NCBI GenBank assembly: GCA_024636575.1 | Contig: JAGXGU010000164.1 | Span: forward strand, 1 to 13,971 | Length of the DNA stretch: 13,971 nucleotides | Reading direction: 5' to 3' | From: Altererythrobacter sp. | GTDB taxonomy: Bacteria; Pseudomonadota; Alphaproteobacteria; Sphingomonadales; Sphingomonadaceae | Shown: positions 1 through 6,638 of the stretch, one piece after another | Layout: the number at the start of each line of letters is the position of its first letter | How positions within the stretch are numbered: position 1 is the stretch's first letter | Notes under the pieces: generated by a model | What the model was told of the DNA's origin: nothing | Seen by the model: the letters and a program-made list of their open reading frames with translations, nothing else | The model's database searches: none | Translations under genes and position numbers: made by a program

Positions 1-669
1 ATGGGTGTTCGACACATCGTGTCGGCGCGTCTGCTTGCGGTCATCAATATGGCGCATCAACAACAAGCCGTCGCGTCCGGCGGGGTCAAGCCCGCTTTCG
101 ACCAGTCGGCTTCGCATGGCGCCTGCATCCAGCGGGGTTAGTGCGGAAAGCCAGAAAATGCTGATATCCCGGGACCGGAAATCGCGCAGTATCTGCGCAA
201 GTTCGGGATCAGCCTTGACTGCGGCCGCCGGATTGAACATCGCGCCGGCGGGATCGAGATCGAACACCACTGCCGGCGGCCGGATGCTGCAATCGGACCG
301 GTTCGGCGTCAGCGAACCCGGCGCAGCCAGCAGCGCAGATTGCCGGGGTTCTGAAACCGGATCTTTGTCTGCCTGCGCGGCAACATAATCAAACATGCCG
401 GAAAACGCCCGGCGATCAGGGATCGGGCGCGGCAATTCGTGCGCGACTTGCCCGCCCAATTTTACACTGGCGGGTACCGGTGCGGGCATTGCAATCAGAA
501 CATCGGTGCTTGCCGGCGGAATTTCAGCATTCTGCGTTCCGGTTTCCAGCCCGATTTTGTCCTTGCCCGCCAGCATGCCGCCTGCCGCGACTGGAATCAG
601 CGCAGCGACGCAGCCTGAAAACAGCACCGGAAACAGCAGTGCCGCAGTAATTCTGGCAGGGCCCATCAT
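1..669 (-). CDS. HAD-superfamily-like lipoprotein, C-terminus cut by window edge
   Basis: An uninterrupted reverse-strand frame of 223 codons opens at the ATG ending at 669 (tandem ATG ATG) and leaves the window without a stop. The N-terminus is a short hydrophobic signal ending in L-F-S-G-C (Cys20), a lipobox, so I predict export and lipid anchoring. After a Pro/Ala-rich spacer, residues 134-139 read V-V-F-D-L-D, the HAD motif I (nucleophile D137, acid D139). I-F-W-L-S at 171-175 fits motif II (S175), and K212 in a basic stretch could be motif III. This resembles the class C acid phosphatase/5'-nucleotidase lipoprotein type, but motif I continues P-A-G rather than the usual T-x-x, and the final acidic motif is outside the window. 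It starts 34 bp after scoA on the same strand, so it is probably cotranscribed. Substrate unknown; HAD fold moderately sure, phosphatase activity unproven. Confidence 0.7.
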   Translation of the reverse strand, partial: MMGPARITAALLFPVLFSGCVAALIPVAAGGMLAGKDKIGLETGTQNAEIPPASTDVLIAMPAPVPASVKLGGQVAHELPRPIPDRRAFSGMFDYVAAQADKDPVSEPRQSALLAAPGSLTPNRSDCSIRPPAVVFDLDPAGAMFNPAAAVKADPELAQILRDFRSRDISIFWLSALTPLDAGAMRSRLVESGLDPAGRDGLLLMRHIDDRKQTRRHDVSNTH

Positions 670-703
670 TTTCACTGGACCTGTCTTTGCCCCCGGCCAG
701 GCA

Positions 704-1411
704 TCATGCGGCTTCACGTTCACGCACAGTGCGGAATTCGATCAGCTTGTCATAGGGTGCCCCCACGATCATCCGCTGCACGTAAACGCCGGGCAGGTGG
801 ATGCAATCGGGGTCGAGGCTACCTACCGGCACAATCTCCTCCACTTCGGCGACGCAGACCTTGCCGCAGGTGGCGGCCGGCAGGTTGAAATTGCGCGCTG
901 TCTTGCGAAACACCAGATTACCGGTTTCGTCAGCTTTCCACGCCTTGATGATCGCGAGGTCGGCGAAAATACCTTCTTCGAGGATATAATCCTCTCCCCG
1001 AAAGCTCTTCACTTCCTTGCCCTCGGCCACCTGCGTTCCCACACCGGTTTTGGTATAGAAACCGGGAATGCCTGCGCCGCCCGCCCGCATCCGTTCCGCC
1101 AGCGTGCCCTGTGGGCAGAATTCGACTTCGAGTTCGCCGGACAGGAATTGTCGCTCGAATTCCTTGTTCTCGCCCACGTAACTGGAGATCATCTTGCGGA
1201 CCTGCCGCGTCCGGAGCAATTTTCCGATGCCTTCATTGTCGATCCCGGCGTTGTTGCTGGCGAATGTCAGCCCCTTCACGCCGCTGTCACGGATTGCGTC
1301 GAGCAGCCGGTCCGGGATCCCGCAAAGTCCGAATCCGCCCGATGCAATCAGGATATCATCACGCAGCAAACCGTCGAGGGCGGACTTGGCATCGGGGAAA
1401 AGTTTTTTCAT
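704..1411 (-). CDS. scoA: 3-oxoacid (succinyl-CoA:3-ketoacid) CoA-transferase subunit A
   Basis: The 235-residue product matches the usual length of the A subunit of two-subunit CoA-transferases (ScoA/AtoD/PcaI group), which move CoA between succinyl-CoA and 3-oxoacids such as acetoacetate in the cytoplasm. Visible family marks are the glycine-rich G-G-F-G-L-C-G-I-P at 25-33, an S-N-N-A-G-I-D block near 52-58, a C-P-Q-G-T-L-A-E-R segment, G-F-Y-T-K-T-G-V-G-T, and L-E-E-G-I-F-A-D-L-A-I-I-K-A-W. A GGAGG lies 4 bases upstream of the ATG, somewhat close but clear. The family's catalytic glutamate is carried by subunit B, so this chain should be inactive alone, yet the next gene downstream is a HAD-like lipoprotein rather than subunit B. 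The exact acid substrate cannot be fixed from sequence; ScoA is favoured over PcaI because no aromatic-degradation genes are visible. Confidence 0.9.
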   Translation of the reverse strand: MKKLFPDAKSALDGLLRDDILIASGGFGLCGIPDRLLDAIRDSGVKGLTFASNNAGIDNEGIGKLLRTRQVRKMISSYVGENKEFERQFLSGELEVEFCPQGTLAERMRAGGAGIPGFYTKTGVGTQVAEGKEVKSFRGEDYILEEGIFADLAIIKAWKADETGNLVFRKTARNFNLPAATCGKVCVAEVEEIVPVGSLDPDCIHLPGVYVQRMIVGAPYDKLIEFRTVREREAA

Positions 1412-1690
1412 GGAACCTCCAGTTGGATGGCAAATTTCTAGTGCGCCGCAGCCCGCCTGTCACCCTGTTGCGGCAGGTATAGACGAATCTCCTGCATTTT
1501 ATCATCACCCGGAGCAAGGCATGCTGACAAGTGCGTAAAATCTTTTGCGCGCTGCACAATAATCCAGTGTGCAACTGCGTTCAACCATGCTTGAAATAGA
1601 AAGGATTACTCATAGAGACTTGAAATATAGTGGTAAATTTAAGTGTTGCGCGCAATGCATCATTCGATGAGTTTTTCGCACTTGCACAAT
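1412..1690. other. Intergenic region upstream of scoA and of the structured RNA
   Basis: This stretch lies between the divergent scoA and the structured element at 1692. It is more AT-rich than the flanking genes and shows no convincing coding frame. It contains short symmetrical or repeated elements: TGCACA/TGTGCA at 1553-1558 and 1568-1573, and the 10-bp palindrome TTGCGCGCAA at 1646-1655. TTGAAA-like boxes occur at 1591 and 1620, but none is followed at proper spacing by a good -10 box, so I cannot place the promoter of scoA or of the RNA. Confidence 0.5.
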
Positions 1691-1692
1691 AA
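1553..1692 (+). repeat. Pair of 10-bp direct repeats TGCACAATAA
   Basis: TGCACAATAA occurs at 1553-1562 and again at 1683-1692, spaced 130 bp start to start. The second copy abuts the 5' side of the structured RNA, and the first sits near an inverted TGTGCA. They could be operator half-sites for a shared regulator of the divergent scoA and RNA transcripts, or chance. No protein can be assigned. Confidence 0.35.
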
Positions 1693-1778
1693 GAGGCTCT
1701 TGGACATAACCAAGGTGCCTTTTAGGCATCCTCTCCCAAAACTTTCAAAGCCCGGCTGGCAACAGCCGGGCTTTTTTT
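1691..1778 (+). ncRNA. Putative small RNA: three-way junction plus intrinsic terminator
   Basis: About 88 nt fold on paper into a compact structure with perfect stems. P1 pairs AGAGG (1692-1696) with CCTCT (1730-1734). P2 pairs CTTGG (1699-1703) with CCAAG (1710-1714) around a 6-nt loop. P3 pairs GTGCC (1715-1719) with GGCAT (1725-1729, one G-U) around TTTTA. P2, P3 and the 3' strand of P1 abut without linkers, and only two bases join P1 to P2. The 3' part has pyrimidine-rich CCTCTCCC (1730-1737), able to pair with Shine-Dalgarno sequences if P1 opens, then an A-rich linker and a 10-bp terminator. No gene precedes it on this strand, which favours a free-standing sRNA. An alternative is a terminator-type leader of the Cdc48 gene, whose start lies about 130 nt further on. 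No match to a known RNA family was recognised and its promoter is not evident. Confidence 0.5.
1749..1778 (+). terminator. Strong intrinsic terminator (GCAA tetraloop)
   Basis: AGCCCGGCTG (1749-1758) pairs perfectly with CAGCCGGGCT (1763-1772) around a GCAA loop, followed by six more T residues. This is a textbook Rho-independent terminator on the plus strand. It ends the putative small RNA and insulates, or conditionally limits, transcription into the Cdc48-type ATPase gene. Confidence 0.88.
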
Positions 1779-1819
1779 GCCTGTCGTGCATTCATTGCCC
1801 TCGTAATCGCAATGGGTGT

Positions 1820-1848
1820 TTGCATCGCACCGTTGCGCTTCCTAGCTA
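1820..1848 (+). promoter_or_regulatory. Candidate sigma70-type promoter for the Cdc48-type ATPase
   Basis: TTGCAT (1820-1825) and TAGCTA (1843-1848) are separated by exactly 17 bp and lie downstream of the terminator at 1749-1778. A transcript starting around 1855 would give a leader of about 50 nt to the ATG at 1905. Both boxes deviate from consensus, so this is only a candidate. Confidence 0.3.
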
Positions 1849-1904
1849 TGGTATCAAGAGGTTCGCCGGAATCTCTGGCAGATGATTTCAGGAGCAAACA
1901 TCCG

Positions 1905-4211
1905 ATGGCTGAAGCTGATGCGGCAAGCGAAGTAACCCAAGTTCGGCTCCAGGTGGCTGCCGCACGGCAGGAAGAAAGCGGCCAGGGCATTGCCCGGCTT
2001 CCGCGTTCGGCGTTCCAGGCGCTGGGAATTACCGAAGGCGACGTGGTCGAGATCACCGGCAAGCGGAGCACGCCGGCAATCGCGATGTCCGCCTATGACG
2101 AGGATCAGGCATTGCAGATCGTCCGGCTGGACGGCCTTCAGCGCGGCAATGCCGAAGTGGGTTCTGGCGAACATGTGGTGATAATTGTTGCCCAATCGCG
2201 CCCGGCAACACGGGTGGTGTTTGCCCCCGCCCAGCGTGAAATGCGCCTGCAGGGGCCAACCCAGGCGCTGAAGCGTAATTTCTTCCGCAAGCCGCTGGTG
2301 GCGGGCGATCTGGTGGCGACTACCGGACAGCAGCCAGTGCAAAACATGCCGCCGGAGGTGCGCCGGATGTTCAGTACGCCCGCCTATGCCCTGACCCAGA
2401 TTCGTCTGAGCGTGGTGTCCACCGCGCCCAAGGGCATCGTTCATATCGATGAGAATACCGAAGTCGAATTGCGCGCCGAATTCGAAGAACCGCGCGATGG
2501 GCGCGCCGTGGTCAATTACGACGATGTCGGCGGCATGGGCGATACGATCGAACAATTGCGCGAAATGGTCGAACTGCCGCTGCGCTATCCCGAACTGTTC
2601 ACCCGTCTTGGTGTCGATCCGCCCAAGGGTGTCCTGCTGCATGGGCCCCCGGGGACTGGCAAGACCCGGCTGGCGCAGGCCGTGGCAAACGAAAGCGATG
2701 CGGAATTCTTCACCATCAACGGGCCTGAAATCATGGGTTCCGCCTATGGTGAGAGCGAAAAGAAGCTGCGCGATGTGTTCGAGGAAGCAACGCGCGTCGC
2801 TCCGGCGATCATCTTCATCGACGAGATCGATTCCATCGCACCGAAACGTACGCAGGTGCACGGAGAAGCGGAAAAGCGGCTCGTTGCGCAATTGCTGACA
2901 TTGATGGACGGGTTGGAGGCACGCAGCAATCTGGTGGTCATTGCCGCTACCAACCGGCCCGATGCCATTGATGAGGCATTGCGCCGGCCCGGCCGTTTCG
3001 ACCGGGAAATCATCATCGGAGTGCCGGACGAGAAGGGCCGCCGCGAAATCCTGTCAATCCACACCCGCGGCATGCCGCTGGGCGATAAGGTCGATCTGGA
3101 CGAACTGGCGCGCGTCACCCACGGTTTTGTTGGCGCTGACATTGCGGCGCTGGCGCGTGAAGCTGCCATAGATGCCGTGCGCGGGATCATGCACAAGATC
3201 GATTTGGACGAACGGACGATTCCGCCAGAGGTGCTGGAGGAATTATGCGTCACGCGGGAGGATTTCCTGTCCGCGTTGAAACGCATCCAGCCATCGGCCA
3301 TGCGCGAGGTGATGGTGCAGGTGCCCAATGTCGGATGGGATGATATTGGCGGGATCGACGAATCGATCGACAAGTTGAAGGAGGGTATCGAACTTCCCCT
3401 CAAGAACGCCGAAGCATTTCGCCGCCTGGGCATTCGCGCAGCTAAGGGCTTCCTTCTCTATGGCCCGCCGGGAACCGGCAAGACCTTGCTGGCCAAGGCG
3501 GTGGCCAAGGAAGCAGAGGCCAATTTCATCTCGATGAAAAGCTCCGACTTGCTGTCAAAATGGTATGGTGAAAGCGAACAGCAAATCGCCAGAATGTTTG
3601 CGCGGGCGCGCTCTGTGGCACCCTGCGTGATATTTATTGACGAAATCGACAGCCTGGTGCCGGCCCGTGGCAGCGGGCAGGGCGAACCGCAGGTTACCGG
3701 ACGAGTGGTCAACACCATTCTGGCCGAAATGGACGGGTTGGAGGAATTGCAATCGGTGGTGGTTATCGGCGCGACCAATCGCCCCAATCTGGTCGACCCC
3801 GCCCTGCTGCGCCCCGGCCGGTTCGATGAACTGGTCTATGTCGGTACGCCCGATGCCAAGGGCCGGGAACAAATCCTGACCATCCACACCCGCAATATGC
3901 CGCTGGCTGATGATGTGAATTTGGCCGCGGCTGCCGCCAAGACCGAACGTTTTACAGGCGCGGATCTGGAAGATGTCGTGCGGCGCGCAGGCCTCAACGC
4001 CTTGCGGCGGGCAGGGGGCGAGGTGAAGGAAGTTACGGCAGGAGATTTCGCGGAAGCGCTCAAGGATTCGCGCGCGACGGTAACCGAGACGATGGAGGCC
4101 GAATACAAGAAGTTGCGCGGCGAATTGAAATCCCGCGCTGCCGAAGTCAATCCGATTGGTTTCTTGTACGATGGCCAGGTGGAGTCGATCCGGGACCGAA
4201 AGCACGATTAG
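1905..4211 (+). CDS. Cdc48/p97-family two-ring AAA+ ATPase
   Basis: A 768-residue cytoplasmic AAA+ protein that should assemble as a double-ring hexamer and unfold or extract protein substrates using ATP. Residues about 10-185 form the Cdc48-type N-domain. D1 has Walker A G-P-P-G-T-G-K-T at 247-254 and Walker B I-I-F-I-D-E at 302-307. D2 repeats them at 520-527 and 575-580. Both rings carry the second region of homology (A-T-N-R-P-D/N ... R-P-G-R-F-D). The D2 pore loop reads K-W-Y-G and the D1 pore loop S-A-Y-G, so both rings keep an aromatic gripping residue. I chose the ATG at 1905 over an in-frame ATG at 1812 because AGGAG sits 10 bases upstream and the family N-domain begins right after it. 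The C-terminus lacks an obvious hydrophobic-Tyr-X proteasome-docking motif. It converges on the MscS gene with a 14-bp gap. Bacterial substrates are unknown. Confidence 0.93.
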   Translation: MAEADAASEVTQVRLQVAAARQEESGQGIARLPRSAFQALGITEGDVVEITGKRSTPAIAMSAYDEDQALQIVRLDGLQRGNAEVGSGEHVVIIVAQSRPATRVVFAPAQREMRLQGPTQALKRNFFRKPLVAGDLVATTGQQPVQNMPPEVRRMFSTPAYALTQIRLSVVSTAPKGIVHIDENTEVELRAEFEEPRDGRAVVNYDDVGGMGDTIEQLREMVELPLRYPELFTRLGVDPPKGVLLHGPPGTGKTRLAQAVANESDAEFFTINGPEIMGSAYGESEKKLRDVFEEATRVAPAIIFIDEIDSIAPKRTQVHGEAEKRLVAQLLTLMDGLEARSNLVVIAATNRPDAIDEALRRPGRFDREIIIGVPDEKGRREILSIHTRGMPLGDKVDLDELARVTHGFVGADIAALAREAAIDAVRGIMHKIDLDERTIPPEVLEELCVTREDFLSALKRIQPSAMREVMVQVPNVGWDDIGGIDESIDKLKEGIELPLKNAEAFRRLGIRAAKGFLLYGPPGTGKTLLAKAVAKEAEANFISMKSSDLLSKWYGESEQQIARMFARARSVAPCVIFIDEIDSLVPARGSGQGEPQVTGRVVNTILAEMDGLEELQSVVVIGATNRPNLVDPALLRPGRFDELVYVGTPDAKGREQILTIHTRNMPLADDVNLAAAAAKTERFTGADLEDVVRRAGLNALRRAGGEVKEVTAGDFAEALKDSRATVTETMEAEYKKLRGELKSRAAEVNPIGFLYDGQVESIRDRKHD

Positions 4212-4234
4212 CCAGTGCCAATCGGCTAATTGGC
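4207..4234. other. Alternative hairpins spanning both convergent stop codons
   Basis: ATTAGCC (4207-4213) is the inverse of GGCTAAT (4224-4230), and these arms contain the TAG stops of both converging genes. A competing hairpin pairs GCCAAT (4217-4222) with ATTGGC (4229-4234). No T-run follows on either strand, so it is at best a weak bidirectional transcription end or mRNA 3' structure. Confidence 0.3.
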
Positions 4235-5302
4235 GGCGCGCAGGTTCGCTGTCTCGACTTCCAACCGGTGGCGGATCAGCGCGTCGGGCATTTCTTGGCG
4301 CAGCCAGGCGATCATGTGTTCGCGCAATTCGCAGCGCAGAGCAAACAGATCGCCGATGGTCTGCGAACTGACCGCTAGCCGTAATTCGATGCTTTCCGGG
4401 TGTGCTTCGGTCATCAGCACGGATGCTGTGCGCCCATCCCATAATTCGTGACCTGTCACGAAACGTTCGAATTCCTTGCGGATCGGCTCGACATCGGTTG
4501 CCGGATCGAGATGCAGGTAGACCGGCCCGGTCAATTTTTCGTTTTGACGCGACCAGTTCTCGAAACTCTGGTCCAGGAAGCTGGAAGTGGGAACCACCAC
4601 CGCGCGTTCATCCCATGTGCGCACAATTACAAAACTCATGCGGATTTCTTCCACCCGCCCGGTGTGACCTTCGACCACCACCAGATCGCCCAGTCTCAGC
4701 GGTTCGGTAACCGCCATCTGCAAACCGGCGATCAGGGATTTCAGGGCCGGCTGTGCCGCCGCGCCAATCGCCAGAGCCGCCAGGCCGGCAGACGCCATCA
4801 GGGTTACCCCGACTTCGCGTACTGCCGGGATGCTGAACAGCATCAGCCCGGTCGTGACCAGAACGATTGCGAAAGTCGCGGTGCGTGAAAGGATGGAAAT
4901 CCGGGTCCTGCGGCTTCGCGCTGCAACCGGATCGAAGGAAATTTCCGTTCGGTATTCCAGGGCATTGGCGAAAGCCTTGGCAATCGAAAAAGTTACCCAA
5001 CCCAGCAAAGCCGGGACGACAAAGCCTGAAACGGCGCTCCAGAACATGGCAACATCTTCGTCACGAGCCGCGAGCAGGGAAATGCCGATAGCGATGAAGG
5101 ACCATCGGAGCGGCCTGTACAGCCGGTCAAACACCATCCCGTCTACCGGGGTGGACGACATCGTTGAAATGCGGCGGAGGATCGCAAACAACACGCGGTG
5201 CAATATCAGGGCAACCAGCAGGACAATCGTCAGGGCAACGGCGGATGCTGCCGCTTGCTCCCATGAAAATTCAATATTCTGCGGAAAATATTTATCGAAC
5301 AT
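4226..5302 (-). CDS. MscS-type mechanosensitive ion channel family protein
   Basis: The 358-residue product is an inner-membrane channel of the small-conductance mechanosensitive class, expected to release solutes on hypo-osmotic stress. Hydrophobic segments lie near residues 16-38, 64-80, 88-108 and 141-158. They are followed by the pore helix at about 168-192 (G-L-A-A-L-A-I-G-A-A-A-Q-P-A-L-K), the Gly/Ala-packed TM3 signature. The MscS beta domain follows (G-D-L-V-V-V-E-G-H-T-G-R-V-E-E-I, then V-V-V-P-T-S-S-F), then an alpha/beta tail. I use the ATG at 5302; a longer in-frame TTG start at 5338 would add 12 residues and sit 11 bp from the kinase stop. No good ribosome site precedes the ATG (GAGG is 15 bases away), so translation may depend on coupling to the upstream kinase gene. 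Gene identity is firm; ion specificity is unknown. Confidence 0.87.
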   Translation of the reverse strand: MFDKYFPQNIEFSWEQAAASAVALTIVLLVALILHRVLFAILRRISTMSSTPVDGMVFDRLYRPLRWSFIAIGISLLAARDEDVAMFWSAVSGFVVPALLGWVTFSIAKAFANALEYRTEISFDPVAARSRRTRISILSRTATFAIVLVTTGLMLFSIPAVREVGVTLMASAGLAALAIGAAAQPALKSLIAGLQMAVTEPLRLGDLVVVEGHTGRVEEIRMSFVIVRTWDERAVVVPTSSFLDQSFENWSRQNEKLTGPVYLHLDPATDVEPIRKEFERFVTGHELWDGRTASVLMTEAHPESIELRLAVSSQTIGDLFALRCELREHMIAWLRQEMPDALIRHRLEVETANLRAAN

Positions 5303-5349
5303 GCTGGGCGCATTATTGCCTCGCTGCCGCAGTGGCAAGGCCTGCGTCC

Positions 5350-6636
5350 CTACACTTCTAGCGGAATTACGATCCGAACGTTGACCCCATCGGGCTCAAA
5401 TTTCCGGTCGATTGTCCCGCGAAGCTGGCGCGCGGCGCTGTCCATCAACATGCTGCCAAAGCCCTGCCGTGCCGGATCGAGGTCGGTGATTTGGCAACCC
5501 TCGTCCCAATTGATGGTCAAATGGCCACCATCAATATCCCATCTTACGGTTAACAAGCCGCCGTTCGCCCATGCGCCATATTTCACCGCATTGGTCGTCA
5601 GTTCATGCAGAACCAGCCCCAGCGGTGTGACATGTTCGGCGGGGAGAAAGGTCTCCGGACCGGAAATCTCGGCCAGCACATATTCTGAACGGTACGGCGC
5701 CAGGGTGGTCTCGATCAGATTGCCCAACGATGCCGGGGGCTGGTTTTGCGTGCCCTGGGTCACTTCATGCGCGGTCAGCAGGGCACGGATCCGGCTGCTG
5801 ATCCGTTCGACCACCGGTTTTGCTTTCGGTTCGTCGCGCGCGCTCATGCTGACTATTGCCAGAATAACCGCGAACAGGTTTTTCACCCGGTGGTTTAGCT
5901 CGCGCGCCAGCAAATCGGCGCGATCCCGCGCTTCGGCCAGCGCAGCGGATTGTTCCGCCCGAGCTTCGGCCTGCGCGGTGCGCGAAACCAGTCGATAGCC
6001 AAGCAGGAGTGACAGCAGCAGCAGCGCCATCACGCCGGTGAGCAGCGGCAGGACGCGTGCCTCGGCGCTCGCCGTGTCGCTTGCGGCCTGACCAAGCAAA
6101 TCGACCTCGATCTCCTCCATTTCCCTGATCGCCTGCCGCAGGCGGACCATCACTTCCTGCCCTTCGTCGCTCAAAACCTGGCGTCTTGCATCAAACAGGG
6201 CGCCGCCGCGCACCAAGGCCACGCTCTCGTCCATTTCGGCGAATTTCGCCCGCGTCAAATTCTCGATCCGGTCGAGCAGCTGAAGCTGGCGGGCGGTGGC
6301 GTCTTCTCCCAGTGATCGGCGCAGGCGATCAAGCGCCGGTTGATATTGCGTGCGGCCTGTCCGGTACGGCTCGAGATATCTTTGATCGAGCGTGATGAGA
6401 TAGCCGCGTTGGCCGGTTTCCGCATTCAGCGCTGCGTTGCCGACATTGCGCAATTCAACCAGAACCCGCGCAGTGTTGCCGGAGTGCTCGCGCTGTGCCC
6501 GCTCGACTTCGATCGTCTGAAAAACCAGGAACAGGCCCGCCAGCATTGCTCCGCCAATTACGCTGAGCAGCGCCAGATTGGTCCAGCGTGTGATATGTCT
6601 GCTACCCAGGTTACGGGCCAAGCTGGCAGGATTCAT
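5350..6636 (-). CDS. HWE-family sensor histidine kinase with CHASE3 domain
   Basis: A 428-residue membrane kinase. One membrane segment lies at about 21-41, a CHASE3-type extracytoplasmic four-helix sensor at about 42-190 (with E-T-G-Q-R-G-Y-L-I-T typical of CHASE3), and a second membrane segment at 196-216. A short coiled-coil linker leads to E-L-N-H-R-V-K-N with phosphoacceptor H249. The N-box reads H-E-L-T-T-N-A-V-K-Y-G-A (344-355), then W-D-E at 377-379 and a G-F-G-S-M-L loop at 392-397. The N-box His plus W-x-E define the HWE subclass common in alphaproteobacteria. No response regulator is encoded in the window, so its partner is elsewhere; in sphingomonads such kinases often feed the general stress response, which here is inference. 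Its ATG comes two bases after the polA stop (TGACCATG), implying translational coupling to polA. The ligand is unknown. Confidence 0.9.
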   Translation of the reverse strand: MNPASLARNLGSRHITRWTNLALLSVIGGAMLAGLFLVFQTIEVERAQREHSGNTARVLVELRNVGNAALNAETGQRGYLITLDQRYLEPYRTGRTQYQPALDRLRRSLGEDATARQLQLLDRIENLTRAKFAEMDESVALVRGGALFDARRQVLSDEGQEVMVRLRQAIREMEEIEVDLLGQAASDTASAEARVLPLLTGVMALLLLSLLLGYRLVSRTAQAEARAEQSAALAEARDRADLLARELNHRVKNLFAVILAIVSMSARDEPKAKPVVERISSRIRALLTAHEVTQGTQNQPPASLGNLIETTLAPYRSEYVLAEISGPETFLPAEHVTPLGLVLHELTTNAVKYGAWANGGLLTVRWDIDGGHLTINWDEGCQITDLDPARQGFGSMLMDSAARQLRGTIDRKFEPDGVNVRIVIPLEV

Positions 6637-6638
6637 GG

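Noticed and set aside
395..1441. Long forward-strand open frame (348 codons) opposite the HAD-like lipoprotein and scoA
   Set aside because: It is antisense to two genes with clear family motifs, and its translation shows no recognisable domain.
1643..1885. Forward frame of 80 codons across the structured RNA and terminator
   Set aside because: It reads through a perfect terminator hairpin, has no ribosome site and has no sensible protein composition; the RNA explanation fits better.
1854..2891. Reverse-strand open frame of 345 codons inside the Cdc48-type gene
   Set aside because: It is a shadow frame of a conserved AAA+ gene, a common effect of codon bias in GC-rich DNA; no domain recognised.
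3555..4442. Reverse-strand open frame of 295 codons across the cdc48/mscS junction
   Set aside because: It overlaps both well-supported genes and lacks motifs or a ribosome site.
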